Assembly (NCBI GenBank): GCA_037445875.1
Contig: JBBIJR010000006.1
Span: forward strand, 7,192 to 71,191
DNA from: JBBIJR01 sp037445875
GTDB taxonomy: Bacteria; CLD3; SB21
Reading direction: 5' to 3'
Length of the DNA: 64,000 nucleotides
Below are positions 57,904-64,000 of the stretch, one piece after another. Made by a program: the position numbers and the translations under genes. Each line of letters begins with the position of its first letter. Positions within the stretch are counted from its first letter, which is position 1. Below the pieces are notes generated by a model. It searched no databases. It was not told the DNA's origin and saw nothing but the letters and a program-made list of their open reading frames with translations.

Positions 57904-60133
57904 CCGTATCATCAAGTGCATGTTTCTCGTCCTCGGGGCGACCGGGGTGCGACCGCTTTGGGCACAGATTCCGGCACAAGTGTTTGTTCCCGACACACAG
58001 CAAGTCGCCGACGCCGACGGTTTTACACTGGTTCGCGACGCCGTGGTCTTTGAGTTCGGCAAAGGCCGCTTCTTCAAGACCGTTCCGTATGAGGGACGAA
58101 GCTGGGGAGTTCTGTTCGATGGGGACGTTGTTATGCGTTGTACACCTACAACGGTCATCGAGCGAGAACAGCTGCAACGGAGGTTTGGAGATACGACGTA
58201 TGTGAAAACAGGCCGGGCGGCCTTTTTGTACTTTGCCGATGAGACCGGCCTCGAGTTGACCCGCAAATTGACTTTTCGAAGAGGAACGATTTCGCATGGG
58301 GCCAAGGCGGCGTATGAGAACGTAATGGCCGGGAGCATGCTGTACGGCACCATAACCAAAGCCTTTCTGGACCGTGCCAACAATTCGACGTTCTATGCCG
58401 ACGTCCGTTCCGGCGAATCGGAAGCGGCCGTGTATATGTTCAATCCATACGAAGTCGAAGAGGTCGCAGTGTACCGATACTTCAAGAAACTGGGCGGCCT
58501 TCGGGCGGAGAGTGTCACTCGATTTCACAGGACCGAAGATTACGGGCTGGGTCTCGACCTGTCTTATGAGAACAAGGATCCTATGGTCGTCGATTCGTTC
58601 ATCATCCGTATGACGTTGACCGACAAGCTGGAGGCCTCCGGGTACTGTGAGATCATCGGAACGCTTACGGACACGGCGCAGCTATGGGTGCATCTTCTTC
58701 TCACGTCGCTCGCGACGGTGGATTCCGTGTTCTGGTGCGGCGATAAGGTCCGTTGCTACCACGCGGGAAGCGACTATCTCTGGATATCGCGCCCGGACGG
58801 CGCCGTTTCGTCGGCCGTCCGCCTGCGCGTCCACTACCACGGAGTATTGGTAAAACGAACCGAGGATATCATATACCTGACTGACGAACTCCTGTGGTAT
58901 CCTCGTCTGGCCAGCAACGCAAAATCTTACTATGACATCGGCGTTTCGGTTCCGATCAAGTATCAATTTGCATCTATCGGACAGGAAGTGGAGAGCCGCA
59001 CGGAAGGCAAGATGTACACCGGCCGATGGATCACTTTGTTTCCGGTGCGCAACGCCTCATTCAATGTCGGTTTCTTTCAGACCATTGACATCCGGGACCC
59101 GCGCATCATTCCGATCAAGATCCTTGCGTCGGAAGTCTATCACTGGGGCGTTGGTGGCAGCGTGGAAAAAGATGTGGGAGCGGACATTGCCAACAGCGTA
59201 GTATTCTTCCAGAACCTCTTCGGCCCGATTCCCTTCTCCAGCCTGGTAGTCAGCGAGTCCCCGGTGGTGCACGGCATGGCGTTCCCCGGGCTGATCCATC
59301 TGGGCTGGGTGACATTCCAGGGCAATTCGGAATCGGGGTGGCACGAGTTGCTCCGGTCTCACGAGGTGGCCCACCAGTGGTGGGGGATCGGCGTCGATTT
59401 TCGAACCTATCACGACCAATGGCTAAGCGAAGCCTTCGCCGAATACTCGGCCCTGCTGTATGTCCAACAGGCCTTCGGGAACAATGACAAGTTCTTTGAA
59501 CTGCTGCGGGAAGCCCGCGACGAAATCGTGAAGAACAGAGAAGGCCTGCTTTCGAAGACGCCCGAGGCCGGTCCGATCTGGCTGGGCTACCGCACGTCCA
59601 CCACCGACACTCCGAACGACTACGGCCTGATCATTTACCGGAAGGGCGCCTGGGTCCTGCACATGCTGCGCAACATGATGCTTGATCTGAAGACCATGAG
59701 CGACGACCGGTTCTTTCACATGATGCAGCGTTACTACACGCTCTATAACGGGAAGGCGGCTTCTACATCGGATTTCCAACTCGTTGTGGAGGAGGCCATG
59801 GGCGGAGATATGGACTGGTTTTTCAGTCAATGGGTCTACGGAACCGCCGTGCCGAAGTACGAATTCGCCACAAGCGTCAAAGAAACCGAAGACGGGAAGT
59901 TCAGGGTAAGTCTCAAGGTGCGGCAGACGAACGTGCCCGATCGGTTTCAGATGCCTGTGCCGATCCACGTGGACTTCGGAGGCGACCGGTACGCGGCGTT
60001 CCGAGCACTGGTCAAGGGACGGGACAACGCGTTCGATCTGCCGCCGCTTCCGTTGAAACCGAAGAAGATCACGTTCAACGCACTCGAATCCGTACTCTGC
60101 GAGGTGGAAGAGAAACCATGGAATCACCTTTGA
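57896..60133 (+). CDS. M1 family metallopeptidase with altered GxMEN motif
   Basis: 745 residues from ATG 57896, with GGAGGGGA 5 nt upstream. Signal peptide about 1-22 (PLWAQIP), so it is exported. The zinc site is HEVAHQWWG (His489, Glu490, His493), 18 residues later Glu512 in WLSEAFAEY, and the late catalytic tyrosine region is GTAVPKYEF. Where aminopeptidases have G-x-M-E-N/Y, this one has HGMAFPG (Ala462 replaces the N-terminus-binding Glu), so aminopeptidase activity may be lost or changed. The C-terminal domain is beta-rich (VSLKVRQTNVPDRFQ). It overlaps the DUF2889 gene by 16 nt. Confidence 0.88.
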   Translation: MRSRIIKCMFLVLGATGVRPLWAQIPAQVFVPDTQQVADADGFTLVRDAVVFEFGKGRFFKTVPYEGRSWGVLFDGDVVMRCTPTTVIEREQLQRRFGDTTYVKTGRAAFLYFADETGLELTRKLTFRRGTISHGAKAAYENVMAGSMLYGTITKAFLDRANNSTFYADVRSGESEAAVYMFNPYEVEEVAVYRYFKKLGGLRAESVTRFHRTEDYGLGLDLSYENKDPMVVDSFIIRMTLTDKLEASGYCEIIGTLTDTAQLWVHLLLTSLATVDSVFWCGDKVRCYHAGSDYLWISRPDGAVSSAVRLRVHYHGVLVKRTEDIIYLTDELLWYPRLASNAKSYYDIGVSVPIKYQFASIGQEVESRTEGKMYTGRWITLFPVRNASFNVGFFQTIDIRDPRIIPIKILASEVYHWGVGGSVEKDVGADIANSVVFFQNLFGPIPFSSLVVSESPVVHGMAFPGLIHLGWVTFQGNSESGWHELLRSHEVAHQWWGIGVDFRTYHDQWLSEAFAEYSALLYVQQAFGNNDKFFELLREARDEIVKNREGLLSKTPEAGPIWLGYRTSTTDTPNDYGLIIYRKGAWVLHMLRNMMLDLKTMSDDRFFHMMQRYYTLYNGKAASTSDFQLVVEEAMGGDMDWFFSQWVYGTAVPKYEFATSVKETEDGKFRVSLKVRQTNVPDRFQMPVPIHVDFGGDRYAAFRALVKGRDNAFDLPPLPLKPKKITFNALESVLCEVEEKPWNHL

Positions 60134-60624
60134 CGGCAAACGCGGAAAATCCCGGCTCTGTTCGGCGGCTCGTGTCCAAAAGAGACATCAGCATAACGGC
60201 GTACGAGCTGCAGAACGGCCACGTCCTGCTCGAGTCGGCGTTCCTGGATCCGTATCATCTGATCCGGCTCCATCTCGAGATCGACCCGGCCACGCGGATC
60301 ATCGTGGGATCCGAGTGCGAGATGGCCAATCATCCGCACTCGGTGTGTCCACAGATAACGGACAGGGCGCGGACACTCAGGGGCCTCACCGTCGGCCGGG
60401 GTATCACGAAAGAGATATCGCGCCGCATAGGGGGAAGCGAAGGCTGCGTGCATCTGCGCGAGCTGGCTTTGGACACGGTCAATTTCGGAGCGACGGTCAT
60501 GATCGGATACGACGAGGGGTTCGGCCTGATGAGCCGCGATTTCAATATCCTCGACGAACAGAAACGGTATGATCTTTCACGGCACATCTTGAAGAATACG
60601 TGTCACGTTTACAAGGAACGTTGA
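60118..60624 (+). CDS. DUF2889 family protein
   Basis: 168 residues from ATG 60118. The stretch LIRLHLEIDPATRIIVGSECEMANHPHSVCPQITD and the C-terminal DRARTLRGLTVGRGI and GSEGCVHLRELALDT match DUF2889. The family has conserved Cys and His (CPQITD, GCVHL) that could bind a metal, but no function is known. No transmembrane or signal sequence. Overlaps both neighbours slightly or lies next to them. Confidence 0.85.
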   Translation: MESPLTANAENPGSVRRLVSKRDISITAYELQNGHVLLESAFLDPYHLIRLHLEIDPATRIIVGSECEMANHPHSVCPQITDRARTLRGLTVGRGITKEISRRIGGSEGCVHLRELALDTVNFGATVMIGYDEGFGLMSRDFNILDEQKRYDLSRHILKNTCHVYKER

Positions 60625-60626
60625 CC

Positions 60627-61754
60627 GTGGGCCTGACGTGGCTGCGGCGCGTGCTGGGAGCGTGTTTGGTGCTGCTGTTGAGCGACCTGGTAGCGGGGAC
60701 GGCGTACAAATCCTTCAAGGAGGCGCCGAACCTGTTGGTCTGGGACGATTCCGTCGGTTACACACACCGCCGTGACGACTCCGTTCGCATTCGGTGGGGG
60801 GAAAGTCCGGCAGGATCAATGGTTCTGAGGACAAACAATCTCGGCTTTCGCGAGGACGCCCCGACGGCGGTCCGTTCCGGCGCCGGCGTTCGAGTGCTGG
60901 TGTTCGGCGACTCTCATACGGACGGAGTGGTAGAGAACCCCCAATCGTTTCCCCACCAGGCCGGGAGGATGCTGGATTCGTCGGGTATCAAGGCGGAGAT
61001 CATCAATGCGGGCATCGGTCACACCAGCGTCTACCAGCAGTCTCTTCATCTGAAACGTTTCCTGTATTTGAAGCCGGATGTCGTCGTATTCACGCTGTAT
61101 TCGGGCAACGACTACATGGAGATTTTGTGGAAACACCTTCCGCACCTCGCCGTAAAGGCCGGCCGCGTTGTGGAGGAACCGGCGCTTGAAAAACCGATGA
61201 CGGACCAATGGATCGATCACAGCATAATTCTGCGTGTGCTGCGGCGCCTGGACACTCGTCCTCGCGCGCAAGCCGAACGAAGGAATCGCTTTGCCATGTG
61301 GCAGAGCCTGGCACAGGCGGAACTCTTCCAGCGTGAGCCGAACCAATTCGACACGGCCGCACGGCTGCATCGTCACGTGTTCGGTGATCTCAAACGTCTG
61401 GCTGCAGCCGGAAGGTTCCGTTTGTTCATGGTGATTCTGCCGACCAAATACCAGGTCGAGTACGCGTCCTGTGCCGAGGACTTTCACGAGATGGAAGCCC
61501 TGTTGGACCTCGATTCGACCTTGTCGTGGGACGACCGGGTACGGCGGGACCTGCGGACTGCCCTGGACGAGTATGCTATTCCCTACTATGATGCCCATGA
61601 CGACTTCCGGCGGCAGACCGGAGCCGCGGGACCGCCGTTGTACTGGAACGCCGATCACCATTTGAGTGCGGAAGGTCACGCGCTGCTCGCCCGGTACCTG
61701 GCAAGATCGTTGGAACCCGTGCTGCGGGTTTCCGGAAAGGAGGACTCACGATGA
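60627..61754 (+). CDS. SGNH-hydrolase-like membrane-anchored protein
   Basis: 375 residues from GTG 60627, 2 nt after the DUF2889 stop and with AAGGA 9-10 nt upstream. GTG 60600 and TTG 60621 are in-frame alternatives. An N-terminal hydrophobic segment (VLGACLVLLLSDLVAG) anchors it. The SGNH motifs are VLVFGDSHTDGVV (block I, GDS), INAGIGHTSVYQQ (block II), FTLYSGNDYMEI (block III, GND) and YWNADHHLSAEGHALLA (block V, DxxH). Typical roles are O-acetyl or lipid ester hydrolysis in the envelope. It overlaps the next metallohydrolase by 4 nt. Confidence 0.88.
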   Translation: MGLTWLRRVLGACLVLLLSDLVAGTAYKSFKEAPNLLVWDDSVGYTHRRDDSVRIRWGESPAGSMVLRTNNLGFREDAPTAVRSGAGVRVLVFGDSHTDGVVENPQSFPHQAGRMLDSSGIKAEIINAGIGHTSVYQQSLHLKRFLYLKPDVVVFTLYSGNDYMEILWKHLPHLAVKAGRVVEEPALEKPMTDQWIDHSIILRVLRRLDTRPRAQAERRNRFAMWQSLAQAELFQREPNQFDTAARLHRHVFGDLKRLAAAGRFRLFMVILPTKYQVEYASCAEDFHEMEALLDLDSTLSWDDRVRRDLRTALDEYAIPYYDAHDDFRRQTGAAGPPLYWNADHHLSAEGHALLARYLARSLEPVLRVSGKEDSR

Positions 61755-62593
61755 AGATCGGCCCGTACACCATCCAGCTTGTGGAGACAGGGCTGTTCGC
61801 GCTGGACGGCGGTGCGATGTTCGGCGTCGTTCCGAAGAATCTGTGGAGCAGGACGAACCCGGCGGACGAACAGAACCGCATCGACATGTCGATGAATGCG
61901 CTCCTGCTGCGGGGTGGTGGGAGGAACATTTTGATCGACAACGGCGTGGGACATAAGTATGATTCGAAGTTCGCTTCGATCTATCGTATCGATCACGCGA
62001 GGTACACTCTTGACGACTCACTCCGTGCCCTGGGTGTCTCGCCCGATAACATTACGGACGTGATTCTTACCCACCTCCACTTCGACCACGCCGGCGGTTC
62101 AACATGCAGACATACGGATGGCACGGTTCTTCCTGCCTTTCCCAACGCTCGCTATTACATCCAGAAGAAGCAGTTCGAGTGGGCCGCGCGGGCCACTGAA
62201 AAGGACCGGGCCAGTTTCTTGAAAGACGATTACATGCCCCTCGTGGAGCACGGACAGTTGGAATTGCTGGACGGTCCGGGTAGCCCGTTGGCGAACGTCG
62301 AACTCATGGTGGTCAACGGCCACACGATGGGGCAGCAGCTCCCGATCATCTCGGACGGACAATCTACGCTCTTCTTTTGCGGTGATCTGGTTCCGCTTTC
62401 TGCCCACGTACCGATCCCGTACGTGATGGCTTACGACCTGCAGCCGATGGTGACTATCGAGGAGAAAAAAGCCGTGCTGGCCAGGGCGGTGGACGAAGAA
62501 TGGACGCTGTTCTTCGAACACGATCCATGCACACGCTTCGGCAGAGTTAAGCAGGAGGCCAAAGGGTATCGTCTCGAACCGGTCGCCGATTGA
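61751..62593 (+). CDS. MBL-fold metallohydrolase (lactonase/beta-lactamase-like)
   Basis: 280 residues. The metal motif is LTHLHFDHAGG, with further ligands in VNGHTMGQQLPII and FFCGDLVPLSAHV and near the C-terminal EHDPCTRFG. The length and N-terminal start (PYTIQLVETGLFALDGG) resemble quorum-quenching lactonase-like and other predicted MBL hydrolases. It is a different subfamily from the one at 57253. Substrate unknown. It overlaps ispD by 4 nt. Confidence 0.88.
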   Translation: MKIGPYTIQLVETGLFALDGGAMFGVVPKNLWSRTNPADEQNRIDMSMNALLLRGGGRNILIDNGVGHKYDSKFASIYRIDHARYTLDDSLRALGVSPDNITDVILTHLHFDHAGGSTCRHTDGTVLPAFPNARYYIQKKQFEWAARATEKDRASFLKDDYMPLVEHGQLELLDGPGSPLANVELMVVNGHTMGQQLPIISDGQSTLFFCGDLVPLSAHVPIPYVMAYDLQPMVTIEEKKAVLARAVDEEWTLFFEHDPCTRFGRVKQEAKGYRLEPVAD

Positions 62594-63306
62594 ACGTGTT
62601 TCAGGGCCAGCACATAGCCGTGATCATACCGGCAGCCGGTGCCGGAAAACGCATGGGAGCCTCGAGCATCCGCAAGCAATTCATGGAACTGCTCGGCAAG
62701 CCCATTCTGGTTCACACGGTGGAGCGCTTCCAGGCATTTCAAGGCGTGGACGAAATCGTCCTGGTGTGTGCATCGGAGGATATCGCCGACGTGAGGCGGA
62801 ATATGGTAGAACGGTTTTCGCTCGACAAGGTTCGCCGTGTTGTCGTGGGGGGGCCCGAGCGGCAGGATAGCGTGTTCGAGGGGCTGAAGACGATCGAAGA
62901 GGCGGGACTCGTACTGGTACACGATGCCGTGCGTCCATGCCTCCGTCCGGCACTGATTGACAGGCTGATCCACGCCGCGGCTGAGAGCGGCGCGGCTATC
63001 CTGGGGGTACCGGCCAGGGATACGGTCAAAGAAGTTGACGGGGAGGGCCGCGTCATCCGTACACTGGACCGCCATGCTTTATGGCACGTCCAAACACCGC
63101 AGGCTTTCAGGACGACCACCCTCCGCAGAGCTTTCGAAAGGGCCCGAGCGGAACGGTTCTACGGCACCGATGAGTCCGTGCTCGTGGAGCGGCTCGGTGA
63201 AACCGTTCGCGTGGTGGAGGGAGATCATCTCAACATCAAAATCACGGCCCCGGAGGATCTGATCCTGGTGGAGCGAATTCTAATGGACCCGGATTTTTCA
63301 ATTTGA
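62590..63306 (+). CDS. ispD: 2-C-methyl-D-erythritol 4-phosphate cytidylyltransferase
   Basis: 238 residues from TTG 62590 (overlaps the preceding stop). CTP-binding motif VIIPAAGAGKRMG, with KQF instead of the usual KQY, then VGGPERQDSVFEGL, VLVHDAVRPCL and QTPQAFRTTTL. Third enzyme of the isoprenoid pathway also represented here by dxr. No ispF is adjacent. The last residues (DFSI) are of normal length. Confidence 0.95.
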   Translation: MNVFQGQHIAVIIPAAGAGKRMGASSIRKQFMELLGKPILVHTVERFQAFQGVDEIVLVCASEDIADVRRNMVERFSLDKVRRVVVGGPERQDSVFEGLKTIEEAGLVLVHDAVRPCLRPALIDRLIHAAAESGAAILGVPARDTVKEVDGEGRVIRTLDRHALWHVQTPQAFRTTTLRRAFERARAERFYGTDESVLVERLGETVRVVEGDHLNIKITAPEDLILVERILMDPDFSI

Positions 63307-63331
63307 CAAAACGGAGGCATCCGTATTAATT
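63303..63331 (+). promoter_or_regulatory. Sigma-70-like promoter for the TPR gene
   Basis: TTGACA (63303-63308), 17-bp spacer and TTAATT (63326-63331), overlapping the ispD stop. A small ACGGA/TCCGT hairpin lies in the spacer. Confidence 0.5.
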
Positions 63332-63378
63332 TTGAGCATTCAGGCACAACCGCTAAGACAAAACACGGAGGAATGGAG

Positions 63379-63894
63379 ATGACCGAGGAGTACAAGAAGT
63401 ACATGTCGAGAGGCCGCGAAGCCTTCGTGGCCCAGGACTACCGAAAGTCCTTTGAATACTTCAATGCCGCTCTCGAAATGGTCAAGGATCTGAAAGAGGG
63501 CGACGATACGAAACAACACTATTATTGGACGCAGGAGTGTGTCTTCGATGCTCTGGAAAAGATGCAGGACTACAAGCAAGCCATTCAGCGTATCGACGGC
63601 GTCATCGAAGAGGAGAAAGCGAAAGGCGACAGCGTCACGCAGAAACATCTGGCCCACTTCATGCAGAGGAAGGCATGCCTGGAGATCAAGAGCGGGAACA
63701 ACCGCCCAGGCGTGAAACTGGCCGGGGAAGCCTACGAAATGGGATGGAAAAACAAGGAACAGAAGACCAACTACGAAGTTGCGGCCCAGATATGGAATGA
63801 ACATCAGCGAGGGTCCAAAGTAACGGAAGAATGGATCGACTACTGGCAGAAGAATTTCAACTACTTTGTCGCTGACAAAGAACTCCCGATCTGA
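63379..63894 (+). CDS. TPR-like cytoplasmic protein
   Basis: 171 residues from ATG 63379, with GGAGG 7 nt upstream (ATG 63373 is too close to it). Two to three TPR-like helical pairs are seen: SRGREAFVAQDYRKSFEYFN, YWTQECVFDALEKMQDYKQA and HFMQRKACLEIKSGNNR. The rest is helical and charged. No signal or membrane segment. Its partner is not known. It has its own promoter and terminator, so it is a single-gene unit. Confidence 0.85.
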   Translation: MTEEYKKYMSRGREAFVAQDYRKSFEYFNAALEMVKDLKEGDDTKQHYYWTQECVFDALEKMQDYKQAIQRIDGVIEEEKAKGDSVTQKHLAHFMQRKACLEIKSGNNRPGVKLAGEAYEMGWKNKEQKTNYEVAAQIWNEHQRGSKVTEEWIDYWQKNFNYFVADKELPI

Positions 63895-63916
63895 GGCCGC
63901 GCTCCCTCCGCTTCCC

Positions 63917-63946
63917 AAATCCGTTTCGCGCCTGCGGAACGGATTT
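63917..63946 (+). terminator. Intrinsic terminator after the TPR gene
   Basis: AAATCCGTTTCGC (63917-63929) and GCGGAACGGATTT (63934-63946) form a 13-bp stem (one G-U pair) with a 4-nt loop, followed by CTTATT. It sits directly before the intron-like element. Confidence 0.85.
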
Positions 63947-63952
63947 CTTATT

Positions 63953-64000
63953 GTGTGCCAAGCATGTTCGACCACTTGGAGGTGCAAGTCCTCTACTCAA
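63953..64000 (+). mobile_element. 5' end of a probable group IIC intron (truncated by window edge)
   Basis: The 48 nt begin GTGTGCCAAGCATG, which agrees at 12 of 14 positions with my memory of the 5' end of the Oceanobacillus iheyensis group IIC intron (GUGUGCCCGGCAUG), followed by CTTGGAGGTGCAAGTCCTCT where group II introns commonly have a GGxGxxAGxCC hairpin. The 5' GTGYG consensus is met. IIC introns characteristically insert after intrinsic terminators, and this one begins six bases after a terminator stem (63917-63946). The catalytic domains and any reverse transcriptase lie beyond the window. Confidence 0.72.

Noticed and set aside
1..64000. tRNA, rRNA, prophage or defence-island genes
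   Set aside because: Intergenic regions are short and contain no cloverleaf-like or rRNA sequence; no restriction, toxin-antitoxin or phage structural gene was recognised.

Overview
This window is a gene-dense stretch (no gene-free interval above about 300 bp) from a Gram-negative, double-membraned bacterium. The outer-membrane evidence is a TolC-type channel, ExbB/ExbD, a TonB C-terminal domain, lipoproteins and predicted beta-barrels. Moderately high GC, a cytochrome/beta-barrel (DUF5777-like) protein, baeRF-type protein, large repeat-built multihaem cytochromes and many non-ATG starts suggest an uncultured FCB-group lineage (Ignavibacteriota, KSB1 or Calditrichota-like). That placement is inference and not secure. 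A run of ten Ns shows this is a draft or metagenomic scaffold. No rRNA, tRNA, CRISPR array, prophage or defence island was seen.

Layout. 1-1423 (-): 5' part of a soluble lytic transglycosylase. 1705-8325 (+): TetR, TolC, HlyD, two ABC ATPases and two ABC-2 permeases, a complete YbhGFSR-like tripartite efflux operon, followed by an RND/MMPL exporter and an NlpC/P60 lipoprotein (8428-11642). 11637-15643: LOG-like protein (-), ribD, LysE-type exporter (containing the assembly gap), HAD phosphatase and DUF58. 15809-21439 (+): a response-regulator protein, a large multi-HPt protein and an unusual beta-helix/coiled-coil/TonB fusion, closed by a bidirectional terminator. 21499-38225 (-): about 17 kb in one orientation. 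Read in transcription order it holds threonine aldolase, deoC with a Cys-rich extension, fructose bisphosphatase, a membrane FeS/flavin oxidoreductase, a b-type cytochrome-like membrane protein, a TPR protein, three multihaem cytochromes (20, 24 and 15 CXXCH motifs), an outer-membrane beta-barrel, a radical SAM protein, a baeRF-like protein and two small-cytochrome proteins. 38381-41392 (+): small membrane protein, PstS-like lipoprotein, ExbB, ExbD, ExbD. 41430-48044 (-): CoA-transferase and alanine dehydrogenase, then a heat-shock group of three Hsp20 and ClpB. 48358-63894 (+): housekeeping genes including plsC, dxr, rseP, tgt, def, M1 peptidase and ispD. The right edge (63953-64000) carries what looks like the 5' end of a group IIC intron placed just after a transcription terminator.

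How the genes fit together. The most striking system is 25562-35121: a quinone/NAD(P)H-side module (FeS-flavoprotein plus cytochrome b), at least 59 canonical CXXCH haem sites in three exported proteins, and a C-terminal-Phe beta-barrel. This is the parts list of an electron conduit across the envelope, possibly for extracellular electron transfer. Two of the cytochromes also share a non-canonical CX8-9CH site near the C-terminus.

Regulation. Several units have sigma-70-like promoters with TTGnnn, a 17-bp spacer and a TAnnnT -10 element (slt, tetR, LOG, ribD, radical SAM, small membrane protein/exb, ald, TPR). The hsp20 promoter region lacks one. It shows instead a sigma-54-like element and two related palindromes, and a strong hairpin lies between the hsp20 genes and clpB.
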